In this document: positions 55,245-64,000 of the stretch, in pieces
Position numbering within the stretch: position 1 is the stretch's first letter
How the letters are laid out: each line of letters begins with the position of its first letter
NCBI GenBank assembly: GCA_028671895.1
Contig: CM053800.1
Location: 12,421,886 to 12,485,885, forward strand
Origin: Oenanthe sinensis
Taxonomy: Eukaryota; Streptophyta; Magnoliopsida; Apiales; Apiaceae
Direction of reading: 5' to 3'
DNA length: 64,000 nt
Notes under the pieces: generated by a model
What the model was told of the DNA's origin: nothing
Seen by the model: the letters and a program-made list of their open reading frames with translations, nothing else
Databases searched by the model: none
Program-made: the position numbers and the translations under genes

Positions 55245-57932
55245 CTAATTCCGTTTCCCCTTCCTAACTTCCTTATCAGCACTGCGCTTATCTTCTCCTT
55301 GTTTTCTGCGCCTTTCTTTCCTTTGCTGTTCTCTTTTGTATACTGGATCGTGTAGTTGTGCCCATCTCGCATTCAGCAAACTTACTGCTTCCATTTCCAG
55401 AGGATTCTTGGGTTCTGGATATGGATGTCTGAAAAGCCTTCTTAGTTTATCAACTTCCTGGGTAGTTCTGATCTTTGGAATGTCCTCAAAGTTTTTCATG
55501 ATGAGCTGAGGCTTCCAATGAGCTTTATCAGCTTTGAACTGACAGTAGATCATTTTAGGGTAGCCCTTGACACGGTTGGTATTGAACCTACTAGCCGCAT
55601 CTGACTCCATTCTCCTTTTCTCTTTTACTACTTCAGATAAGTACTTTAATAGTCTCTGCTTTTCATCTGCAAACCTATCCTCTACATCTCCCAATTTGAA
55701 TTCATCTCTGACTTTGTCTAGAAATGCAGCATCTTGAGTCTGCAGCAGCCATTTCCTACTCATATGCAAGAAGGTTTGATTCTGGTCTGCATCAATGAAC
55801 ACCAAGGCATCAGCTGTATCATCTGTGTAAGAATGAATCCAGTATACACTTTCTCTTCCTGGAACACCAACTGCCTCCCTTATCTCTCCTTGTTCCAGGG
55901 GTCCTGAAGGAAGAGTCAAAGCTTCATCTACGCTTTTCACAGCTTGTAGAATATCCCATTTTCTTTGCATTAGCTCTGGCTCAATCTTCACGTTATCCAG
56001 AGGATTTGGAGCAACGACATCGCACTTCCATATTTCACTGCTCTTCTGGAAGATTATCTTCTCAATGAACTCCACTGATTTTTCTTTAATATCCGAGGTG
56101 AATCCCTTACCCATCATTTGTCTGCAAACAGCTTTAAGGGATTCCACCGATAGAGCCATCAAGTCATTTTCTTCCAAGCTAACCCTCTTCATCTTTCCAT
56201 CAACAACCATTCTGACAACGTCTGGATTGGCTGAGAATTCTGGTCCCTTGTCCTCTGCTAACTGCATTAACTGATCTCTATACAGAATGCTTAGCTCCTC
56301 AGCTTGAGGATATTGAATTTTAGTTGCTAGCAAGAACAACTCTGACGCAGATCTTCTCGACATAAACTGATCATCGACATACATAAAAGACATCGGGGCT
56401 CCATCAATTAAAGACAAGATGACTTGCCATTCATTATCCACCGATTTGTATCCAACACGGACTTTAGAAATCATTCTCTTCAAAGCATTTATATAGTCCA
56501 TCGTCATCGGATTCTTCATGTTCAAGTTGAAGAACAAGTCATCTGCCTCCTTATTATGAACTCCATGTGCACACGACCCCATCAGTATCTTTCGTGCATC
56601 GTCCCATTTCTGTCCAATCCTCCTTTTGTCCAGATCAACTTGAGGATCAGCTAGTCTGGCAAGCTCATGATCATACTGCTTTTCCTTGAGCTCCACTTGC
56701 TTCTCAAGAAAAACAGCCTTATCCTGCATCATCTTCATTTTGAAAAATTGAGCTTGTTCCAGAGCTAACTGCTGAGCTTTCAGGGTCTCCTCATCAACAG
56801 GAATCTCTTCAGCAGACGCCCCAGCACCTCCACCTTGTTCCTCCAAAGATCTCTTAATTGCATGTGCTAGAGGTACGTCTTCCATATCAGAATCTGAATC
56901 AACTTGCACGTGTTCCTGTCGATCACCAAAGTCAGTGAATGGCTCTTCTTGTTCAACCATCACTGCTTTACCCTTTCGCTTCCTCTGAGCCTCCTCATCA
57001 GTCACCATTGGATCAATCTCTTCTTCAGCACGGGGTGACTGTTGTGTCGTCTCATTACCTCCTTTCTCCCCCTTAGGTGAGTTATCCTGAACATCACCTG
57101 GTACACCAGAGCCACTAGCATGTGAACCAAAACCAGAAGGTCCACCAGCACCACCTGCACCACCTGTACCATCATCATCAGCCGGGGGAGGTTGTGTGAA
57201 TTGTTCTTCAAAGCACTCCGGGGGAACCAAATGCCGAACTGCATACATCATTCGACTGACCTCCGTTGCCAGTGTATGCAGAACGCTTTCAACACTCCCC
57301 ATTCTGTCATACAGAGTGCTGCCCAAGAGACCACCAGCATGGCCCAGGTCATTGACTTTGTTTGTCATATCTTTTAAAGCTTCGGCTTGACCTGCCATTC
57401 GTGCTGCGTAGTCATCAAGAGCTCTCTTGTGATCGCCGACATTAACCCCTAACTGCCCCATAGATTGCCTAAACTGCTCCATCTGATTTTCTACAGTTGA
57501 CATACGTGTTGCAAGAGTTTCAAGAACCAGGGACGGTGTTTGGCTTAGGTTTTCTCGCTCTAAGAATCGTTCTGTTTGTGTTTGACGCTCAGTTTCGGGC
57601 CTTAAAAATGAAGGTCCCTCACTCCCTAAACGCTCACACTCACTCCCTGTCTCACGCTCGTGTATGTCTTCAACAATAGCACTCAGATTCAAAGCAGGAC
57701 CTGCAGAAACTGGATAAGAAAAATGAGGAACAGTTATGGGATCAATGTTTCCTGTTTTGTCCTGAGGTGGAATCTCAGGCTGAGAGGCTGCAGAGTGTTC
57801 AAGTACAACAGTAGAACCGATCCTCTCTGCAGCATCAGGACGTACCGGTGAAGGTACTTTCGAAGCTCGTAAAACTTCCGGCCTAACTGAAGGAACAGGC
57901 TCTTCAGAAGACACTGAATCCTCAGCAACCAT
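55245..57932 (-). CDS. Retroelement accessory ORF, 895 aa, unknown function, UIM-like motif
   Basis: A long open frame with no RT, integrase, protease or zinc-knuckle motif. By eye: Pro/Ser/Glu-rich N-terminus (1-130); coiled-coil-like heptads (about 135-235, ATRMSTVENQMEQFRQSMGQ); Gly/Ala-rich linker (255-285); basic cluster RKRKGK (317-322); acidic stretch leading into LAHAIKRSLEEQ (349-366), a good match to a ubiquitin-interacting motif; second long helix (375-430); a mixed globular part (about 430-840) I do not recognise; and a very basic tail (KREQQRKERRRKQ). Basic ends suggest nuclear entry or RNA binding. The codons just upstream belong to another frame that appears to be the continuation of the same protein. 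Position between pol and 3' LTR corresponds to the env-like gene of some Sireviruses, but no transmembrane or signal segment is visible. Confidence 0.75.
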   Translation of the reverse strand: MVAEDSVSSEEPVPSVRPEVLRASKVPSPVRPDAAERIGSTVVLEHSAASQPEIPPQDKTGNIDPITVPHFSYPVSAGPALNLSAIVEDIHERETGSECERLGSEGPSFLRPETERQTQTERFLERENLSQTPSLVLETLATRMSTVENQMEQFRQSMGQLGVNVGDHKRALDDYAARMAGQAEALKDMTNKVNDLGHAGGLLGSTLYDRMGSVESVLHTLATEVSRMMYAVRHLVPPECFEEQFTQPPPADDDGTGGAGGAGGPSGFGSHASGSGVPGDVQDNSPKGEKGGNETTQQSPRAEEEIDPMVTDEEAQRKRKGKAVMVEQEEPFTDFGDRQEHVQVDSDSDMEDVPLAHAIKRSLEEQGGGAGASAEEIPVDEETLKAQQLALEQAQFFKMKMMQDKAVFLEKQVELKEKQYDHELARLADPQVDLDKRRIGQKWDDARKILMGSCAHGVHNKEADDLFFNLNMKNPMTMDYINALKRMISKVRVGYKSVDNEWQVILSLIDGAPMSFMYVDDQFMSRRSASELFLLATKIQYPQAEELSILYRDQLMQLAEDKGPEFSANPDVVRMVVDGKMKRVSLEENDLMALSVESLKAVCRQMMGKGFTSDIKEKSVEFIEKIIFQKSSEIWKCDVVAPNPLDNVKIEPELMQRKWDILQAVKSVDEALTLPSGPLEQGEIREAVGVPGRESVYWIHSYTDDTADALVFIDADQNQTFLHMSRKWLLQTQDAAFLDKVRDEFKLGDVEDRFADEKQRLLKYLSEVVKEKRRMESDAASRFNTNRVKGYPKMIYCQFKADKAHWKPQLIMKNFEDIPKIRTTQEVDKLRRLFRHPYPEPKNPLEMEAVSLLNARWAQLHDPVYKREQQRKERRRKQGEDKRSADKEVRKGKRN

Positions 57933-57933
57933 C

Positions 57934-58177
57934 CTAGGTGTTGGGCAGAATCTTGGGCCACGGAATCAGAATCAGAGGAGGAAGGAGTGTTAGGTTCGAA
58001 GAATGTACCTCCTTCATTACCTTGGCCAACAGAGGAATCAGAATCAGCATGTGGTGTCCTAGGAGACGGTTGTTGTTCCTTTTGCCTGGCTGTGAAGTGA
58101 CTGAGAGATTGGCCCTCATCTTGTTCGTCATCAATATGCTCATCAGGAATCCCTTGAAATGCTTGGATTCTGAGCAT
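57934..58177 (-). pseudogene. Linking segment of the accessory protein in a third frame
   Basis: Between the 300-codon and 895-codon ORFs, about 80 codons in a third frame continue with the same acidic, Ser/Asp-rich style (EHIDDEQDEGQSL, NTPSSSDSDSVAQ) and meet both neighbours at their ends. The simplest reading is one long protein with two small indels, one near 58,150 and one near 57,935. A short intron is the alternative; I see no convincing splice pair. Confidence 0.55.
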
Positions 58178-59045
58178 GTGATGAGATTTGTGAAGTCCCC
58201 GCGAGAGTAGTTACACCTGCATCATAAGAGAGCCACACTTGAATGTTCTCAGGAATAGACATAGGTTTACCCTGATGTTTATCCTGGTTAGCAATAGTTG
58301 TTAGTGACTTAGTGCCCATGCCTAGAGGTGCAGAGGTGGGACTTCGAACAAATGCCTGCCTAATTGATAAAGCATTAGAAGGCACGAGATGATTGATTAG
58401 CATTTGCAAGAAACGAGGATACCAGCAGACAATATCATTGTGTGAAATGTCTCTGGTTTCAGGTGATCCCATTGTAGCCACTAATTCTGAAAGAACAAGC
58501 CTGCCATAATTAATGTTTAATTCCTGGGCTAGGGAAACACCAAAAATTTGCATGGGAATGGAAATTTGATGAAAATCTCTTTCTCGTGCCCGAAAACATC
58601 TAGTAATGGCCTCGAAAAAGTAATTCCATTCCACATGAAAAAATTGTTTTTGAATATTTGAAGTGGATAGTCGTCCAGGGGGAGGATAACATCCAATTGC
58701 TTCAAAAAAATTCTGGCGCTCAGCCGCTGTAGGTTCAGGGTCATAAGAATCCTTGACTGGAAAACCAAGAACTGTATTAAAAATAGCCTCTGCAACCTCA
58801 AAATTTTGACCCTCCAAGGTAAAAGTAAAACCGTAGGGGGTCGATTTACTCCCAAAAGGTACTGCACTAGTCCATAACTGCTGCAAAGCATCATGGACCA
58901 GTGTAGGTTTTGCCGTAAATGCAGTACTAGCTTTGGAGTACAAATTAAGAAATCGTACCCAAAACTTGAAACGCGGGAGTTGATCACCAATTTCAGTCGG
59001 AATATTATAAAAATTATGTTTTGCAAGAGAAAATTGGTGAGTCAT
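58143..59045 (-). CDS. Retroelement accessory ORF, 300 aa, N-terminal globular part
   Basis: Starts MTHQFSLAKHNFYNIPTEIG at 59,045, the first ATG of the apparent leader. The sequence is globular, with aromatic-rich segments (LPRFKFWVRFLNLYSK, ALQQLWTSAVPFGSK, FNTVLGFPVKDSY, VEWNYFFEAITRCFRARER). Patterns such as a hydrophobic helix, then LW/FW-S-A, then a short beta part and an L-x-hydrophobic-P resemble anonymous N-terminal domains seen in large plant retroelement-associated hypothetical proteins (impression, not a search result). No catalytic motif identified. Its stop at 58,143 overlaps the linking frame, so it is probably the first third of one larger protein. Confidence 0.65.
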   Translation of the reverse strand: MTHQFSLAKHNFYNIPTEIGDQLPRFKFWVRFLNLYSKASTAFTAKPTLVHDALQQLWTSAVPFGSKSTPYGFTFTLEGQNFEVAEAIFNTVLGFPVKDSYDPEPTAAERQNFFEAIGCYPPPGRLSTSNIQKQFFHVEWNYFFEAITRCFRARERDFHQISIPMQIFGVSLAQELNINYGRLVLSELVATMGSPETRDISHNDIVCWYPRFLQMLINHLVPSNALSIRQAFVRSPTSAPLGMGTKSLTTIANQDKHQGKPMSIPENIQVWLSYDAGVTTLAGTSQISSHAQNPSISRDS

Positions 59046-59455
59046 TTGTTTTTTTTGTTTAGAAAAAAAATTTGTTTTGAATCCCTTTTAATTTAGAAAA
59101 CAACTGTGATGTTGGAGTGAAAATTAAACTACGGAATTAAACAAGAATCAGTAACAAACTACTGTGAAAACAAAATCTGCAGTAATAATATTTATGTGAG
59201 AAGTGTGTGTAAATCGTGTGTATGTATGTATCTGTGAAGATGAACAGTCACGATGTGAAACACAAAACTACGCACAATATAAACGGTTAAACGTGATGCA
59301 GATAGTAAAATCAAGAAACAAAATGGACAGTAGTTCGTTATATGTAAGAGATTCAACCACAACTATGAACAGTCGTGGGTGGGAGGGAGGGCTGCTGTAA
59401 AAATTAGGTTTTAAAACAATTGGGTAAAAGTGAAAGTAAAATCGGGTTAATTTTG
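59046..59455 (-). other. Apparent 5' leader of the accessory ORF
   Basis: About 400 bases between the TATA box and the first ATG on the minus strand, including CCCTCCCTCCCACC, and without a competing long ORF. It could equally be the R-U5 part of an LTR, but its sequence does not match the LTR at 53,565-54,836 and no PBS is seen before the ATG. Confidence 0.45.
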
Positions 59456-59463
59456 TATATATA
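59456..59463 (-). promoter_or_regulatory. TATA box upstream of the accessory ORF
   Basis: Minus strand TTGCCTATATATACAAAA, a near-consensus plant TATA box about 400 bases upstream of the ATG at 59,045 and just downstream of the palindromic array. Confidence 0.6.
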
Positions 59464-59518
59464 GGCAATAGAGTGAAATGACAAAAATATCCCTGTGAAA
59501 ATGAAAAAAAACTTAAGT

Positions 59519-60264
59519 ACGCACAGGGTAATCTAAGTCGAACTCTATGTCGAACTTCTAAGTCGAACTTCTATGTCGAACTTCTATGTCGAACTCTATC
59601 TCGAACATCAAGTCGAAATTCGAGATAAGTTTCGACATAGAGGCTAACTCGAATTAAATTCACTTGAACAATTTTAAACAGCATTAAACCTCAGAGGGAA
59701 AACCCATCTCGAACTTCAAGTCGAAATTCGAGATAAGTTTCGAGATAGACTCCAAGTCGAACTTCAAGTCGAATTTCGAGATGAATTTCGAGATAGACTC
59801 CAAGTCGAACTTCAAGTCGAATTTCGAGATGAATTTCGAGATAGACTCCAAGTCGAACTTCAAGTCGAATTTCGAGATGAATTTCGAGATAGACTCCAAG
59901 TCGAATTTCGAGATGAATTTCGAGATAGACTCTAAGTCGAACTTCAAGTCGAATTTCGAGTTGAATTTCGAGATATACTCCAAGTCGAACTTCAAGTCGA
60001 ATTTCGAGATGAATTTCGAGATAGACTCCAAGTCGAATTTCGAGATGAATTTCGAGATAGACTCTAAGTCGAACTTCAAGTCGAATTTCGAGTTGAATTT
60101 CGAGATATACTCCAAGTCGAACTTCAAGTCGAATTTCGAGATAAGGTTCGAGATAGACACAAAGTAAAAAAATTTACTAGACTTAGAATTTTCAAAACTT
60201 CACTCCTGGAAGCTCAAAGTCGAACTTCAAGCCGAATTTCGAGATGAGTTTCGAGATAGACCCT
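59519..60264. repeat. Palindrome-rich 48/36-bp tandem array with higher-order period
   Basis: The core unit is 48 bases (GACTCCAAGTCGAACTTCAA, then GTCGAATTTCGAGATGAATT, then TCGAGATA), alternating with a 36-base form lacking 12 bases. In the central part the order 36-48-48 repeats, giving a 132-base higher-order period. TCGAA/TTCGA words in both orientations give each unit hairpin potential. Flanks (59,519-59,640 and 60,215-60,270) are irregular. Because unit lengths are multiples of three, both strands carry long repetitive open frames, which I do not regard as genes. Confidence 0.95.
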
Positions 60265-60788
60265 ATCTCGAAATTTTGAAGGTACTTAGTAAAATTTGGT
60301 AATTTTCCAAGAAAAACAATAATTAAATTCTTTTTTTTTTTTTTTTGCCAAATTAAAATAAATACCAATTCAAGGATTTTTAATAAAAACCATTAAAAGA
60401 AACATTCCTTGACAATTCTAAGGCTTCAAATTATATAAAAATTACATGAAAAACATAGAAAAATTCATTTAAAAATCATGACAAATTTAGAGATCCATGA
60501 ATTTAACTCCCCCTATGTTCATGCAATTAATGAGCATAAATTCAAAGTTTTGATCAATAATTTCAACTAATGCACAGTGAATTTATGAAAAATAACACAA
60601 CATACACCATATAATAATCATTAATTAAACATCTTAAAGTCTAAGTTCAAAATGATTAAATAGCATGAAGAAGTGATATTTTGTGCAATTTTAAAGATTA
60701 TTTACATATGTTTTCCACTAGGCATGAAATAAGAAAAACAAACATAGGTAAATGATCAAAACTTGGATGTTACAGATAGGAGGATTTA
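60265..60788. other. AT-rich stretch between array and pol, with poly-T run
   Basis: No reading frame. It contains a T-run at about 60,330-60,346 and the PPT-like motif listed separately. Confidence 0.6.
60508..60516 (-). other. Polypurine-tract-like motif downstream of pol
   Basis: Minus strand TAGGGGGAG, identical to the motif at 54,839-54,847, about 270 bases after the pol stop codon. It may be the 3' PPT of a separate element or one of several PPT copies in one element. The nearest TG lies nine bases downstream, farther than usual. Confidence 0.6.
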
Positions 60789-63700
60789 CTAACTTGTGTT
60801 AAGCATTCCCAATTCACCAACCAACCTATTGAATGTTACTTCATCAAGAGGCTTGGTGAATATATCTGTAATTTGTTGCATTGTGGGTACAAAATGTAAC
60901 TCCACAGTCCCCTCCTCGACATGTTCTCTGATGAAATGATATCTGATGTCTATGTGCTTGGTTCTTGAGTGATCTACAGGATTGTTGGTCATGGCAATGG
61001 CACTAGTATTGTCACACATGATTGGAATCTTTGTATGTTTCATGCCATAATCTTTCAATTGGTTCCTCATCCACAGTATTTGAGCTACACAGCTTCCAGC
61101 AGCAATGTACTCAGCTTCAGCAGTAGAAGTAGATACTGTATGTTGCTTTTTACTTTGCCAGGACACCAATCTTCTGCCTAGGAATTGACAAGCACCAGAT
61201 GTGCTTTTCCTATCGATCCTGCAACCTGCATAGTCTGAATCCGAATAGCCTATTAGATTAAAACCTGTATCTCTTGGGTACCAAATCCCTAGATTTGGTG
61301 TTCCCTTGAGATACTTAAAGATTCGTTTGACGGCTATGAGATGTGACTCTCTAGGATCCACTTGGAACCTTGCACACAAACAAGTTGCGAACATGATATC
61401 GGGTCTACTTGCAGTTAAATAGAGAAGTGAGCCAATCATACCTCGATAGCTTGTGATGTCAACTGGTTTACCTGATTTGTCTTCATCAAGCTTCGTGGCT
61501 GTTGGCATGGGAGTTTTAGCTGCTGATGCATCTTCAAGATTGTACTTCTTGAGTAAATCTTTGATGTACTTAGATTGACAGATAAAGATTCCTTCTTTTC
61601 TTTGACTGATCTGTAATCCAAGGAAGAAAGACAGCTCCCCCATCATGCTCATCTCATATTTATCCTGCATTAACTTGGCAAATTTCTCGCACAAGCGCTC
61701 ATTAGATGACCCAAAAATAATATCGTCCACATACACTTGAACAAGTATCAAATCACCCTTTACATTTTTGTAGAACAATGTTTTATCAATTACTCCCCTA
61801 ATAAAACCATTTTCAATTAAGAACAAGGATAGGGTTTCATACCATCGTCTTGGGGATTGCTTGAGGCCATAGACAGCTTTGAAGAGAAGAAACACAAAAT
61901 CTTCAAGTTCTGGATCAATGAAGCCAGGTGGCTATTCCAGATACACTTCTTCTTCTAGCTCTCCATTCAGGAAGGCACTTTTCACATCCATCTGAAAAAC
62001 CTTGAAATTCTTGTGTGCTAAAAAGGCCAAGAACATCCTGACTGCCTCAAGTCTTGCAACTGGAGCGTAGGTTTCATCATAATCAATTCCCTCTCGTTGA
62101 GAGTAACCTTTTGCTACCAAACGAGCCTTGTTTCGTGTTACAAGTCCGTTTTCGTCCAGTTTATTTCTGTATACCCACTTAGTTCCAATTACTGATCTGT
62201 TCTTTGGTCGGGGTACCAGCTTCCAAACTTTCTGTCTTTCAAACTGATTGAGCTCCTCTTGCATTGCAATCACCCAATCAGCATCACCAAGAGCTTCTTC
62301 TATTTCTTTAGGTTCTAGTTTGGACAAGAACCCAGAGTACAAGCAGATATTTGCCATGTCAGCTCTTGTAGATCTTCTAGTAGTCACACCAGCATCTGGA
62401 TCACCAATAATTAATTCAAACGGATGGTCTCTACTCCATACCCGTTCTCTTGGTAATTGTCTTGATGATTCAGCTTGACTTTTTGAATTGTTGTGCTGAC
62501 TACTTGTGTTGTTTCTACTAACTCCCCCTGAGTTAGTACCAGCTCCTACAGAACTAGTGTCATTTCTCCTCGAGTCTTGATCACCTGTTCTTGAGCTGCT
62601 ATTTACTCCCCCTGAGTTGTTGCCAGAACGTGCGGAAGAAGTTTCTTCTGATCTCGTAGAATTCGATTGTCCACTAGACTCAGGTATAGCTTCACGATCA
62701 CTTGGTATATTTGAAGTAACAACCAACTCAGGTTCATCCTCAATTTCATCCAAGTCCAGATTATGAAATTTTAGGGACTCAGGTTCACTATTATCTTTAG
62801 AAATTGATGGGAGTTTGGTATCGTCAAATCTGACGTTGTAGCTTTCAATCACTTTCCGTTCATTCACTAAGAATACCCGATAAGCTGCCACCGTATTTGT
62901 AGAATAACCAACAAATATCCCTTCACGCGCTTTTGCTTCAAATTTGCCTAGATTTGCATCGTCTATAAGTACATAGCATTTAGCTCCAAAGACATGAAAG
63001 TACTTGATTGTTGGTCTTCTGTTATTCATTAGTTCACATGGTGTCTTTTCTTTATCTTTTATGATCAAGGTTCTATTCTGAGTGTAACACACTGTACTCA
63101 CTGCCTCGGCCCAAAAGTATAGAGGAAGTTTCGATTCATACAACAAAGTTCTTGCTGCTTCAACCAATGTTCTGTTCTTCCTTTCAACTACTCCATTCTG
63201 TTGTGGAGTTCTCGGGGCTGAGTACTGATGACGTATTCCTTTAGAAACACAGAAGTCATTCAATATTGCATTTTTAAATTCTGTGCCGTTGTCTGATCTT
63301 ATCGTCTTCACAGTGAGTGTTGATACATTCTCAATCTCAGTGATGTGATCAATGATTTGAAAAGGCACTTCGTCTTTTGTCATTACGAACAATACCCATG
63401 TATACTTGGAGAAGTCATCCACGATTACCAAAGCATATCTTTTCCTAGACAATGATAGGACATTCACTGGGCCAAATAAATCCATATGAAGGAGTTGCAG
63501 AGGCTCAGTGACACTAGAAATTTCTTTACTCTTATGCAATGCTCGCTTTGACTTTCCCATTTCACAGGCTTCACAGAGTCCTTTAGGAGCAAACTCCATT
63601 TGAGGTAGATCTTTCACCAGTTCTCGCCTTGCGAGAGCATTCATCGTTTTGAAGTTCAAGTGAGACAGCTTCTTATGCCATAGCCAGCTTTCATCATCTG

Positions 63701-64000
63701 ACGCTTTGCTATAGAAACAGGTCACTTCATTCTGGTTTGCCGAATCCATATCAGCAACAAAAAGATCTGCCTTTCGAACTCCTCTCAAAGCCAACGAACC
63801 TTCCTTAATGTGAGTGATTGATACACCTTTCTTGTTGAAGACAATTTCATATCCTTTGTCACAAAATTGACTAATACTCAACAAATTGTGTTTTAGTCCC
63901 TCAACATAGGAAACATCTTCAATGATGACATTACCAGATTTCAGTTTGCCATATCCCTTTGTCACACCAATGCTGTCATCTCCAAAGGTAACATAAGGGC
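60789..64000 (-). pseudogene. Sirevirus-like Pol, one nonsense codon, 5'-partial at window end
   Basis: One continuous minus frame from the window end to the stop at 60,789, interrupted only by TAG at 61,932-61,934. Order: end of protease-proximal region (YGKLKSGNVIIEDVSYVEG), GAG-pre-integrase (HKKLSHLNF, CEACEMGK), integrase (DLFGPVN, RSDNGTEF, PQQNGVVERKN), Ser/Asn-rich linker with NSGGV repeats, RT (FQMDVKSAFLNGE, YVDDIIFGSSN) and a complete RNase H (DSDYAGCRIDRKSTSG, STAEAEYIA, VDHSRTKHIDI). The stop sits where element 1 has a Gln codon, so a C-to-T change in CAG explains it. The sequence is related to, but clearly distinct from, element 1 Pol. Confidence 0.92.

Larger units (their letters stand above)
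53565..64000 (-). mobile_element. Inverted copia-type insertion(s) with accessory ORFs, partial
   Basis: Everything coding from 53,565 to the window end is on the minus strand: pol (64,000-60,789), PPT-like motif, palindromic array with TATA box, accessory ORFs (59,045-55,245), PPT (54,839-54,847) and LTR (54,836-53,565). This order fits a single very large Sirevirus with extra genes between pol and 3' LTR. It would also fit two adjacent or nested elements, because a PPT-like motif also follows pol at 60,508. The 5' LTR, gag and PBS are outside the window. I favour one element at moderate confidence. Confidence 0.6.

Noticed and set aside
55245..59045. Calling the accessory ORFs an envelope gene
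   Set aside because: Position fits the env-like gene of Sireviruses, but no signal peptide, transmembrane segment or fusion motif is visible.
59684..60167. Long open frames on both strands (158 and 128 codons) within the tandem array
   Set aside because: Pure translations of a 48/36-base repeat; open frames arise because unit lengths are multiples of three. No start context or domain.
59100..60500. This region as the 5' LTR partner of the LTR at 53,565-54,836
   Set aside because: Apart from similar TTCGAGATAG words, the two sequences do not match: different TATA context, no C-run box, no CCTAACA end and no PBS before the ORF.

Overview
The window is nuclear DNA from a flowering plant, probably a eudicot. 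The evidence is GT-AG introns in a many-exon gene of a plant-type family, Stowaway, hAT and Mutator-like MITEs, a Helitron, an L1-clade LINE and Sirevirus-like Ty1/copia elements. The sequence does not let me name a species. No rRNA, tRNA or CRISPR array was recognised.

Left part, 1-39,646 (+ strand). One very large gene dominates: a VPS13-family bridge-like lipid-transfer protein of the plant type that carries an internal PH domain. I could place 50 exons (2,358-39,646, 11,128 coding bases, about 3,708 residues plus stop). All splice phases agree and there is no premature stop, so the gene looks intact. Its first exons (N-terminal chorein part, roughly 500 residues) are not in the window. 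The introns are a trap for mobile DNA: a Mutator-like MITE with 9-bp TSD, a solo copia-type LTR, a Stowaway MITE, a second solo LTR with 5-bp TSD, a hAT MITE with 8-bp TSD and a non-autonomous Helitron.

Middle part, 39,647-47,632. Non-coding DNA with a candidate solo LTR is followed by an L1-type LINE (- strand, 41,561-45,650). The LINE has a perfect 17-bp target-site duplication but lacks the catalytic core of its reverse transcriptase. Next come a decayed retroelement-type ORF (- strand) abutting an oppositely oriented LTR, and a repeat-rich spacer.

Right part, 47,633-64,000. Copia element 1 (+ strand) has a 5' LTR, PBS, intact gag and an almost complete pol. It is broken in the RNase H domain at 53,564 by a second copia-type element in the opposite orientation. 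That second insertion shows an LTR (53,565-54,836), a polypurine tract, then unusual non-pol ORFs (300 codons, a linking piece and 895 codons). Beyond these lie a TATA box, a palindromic 48/36-bp tandem array with higher-order structure, another polypurine tract, and a Sirevirus-like pol that runs off the window end. The extra ORFs contain coiled-coil regions, basic clusters and a good match to a ubiquitin-interacting motif. With their own apparent promoter they are the most unusual feature of the window. They may be an accessory (envelope-position) gene of one very large Sirevirus, or a non-autonomous element nested beside another copia element.
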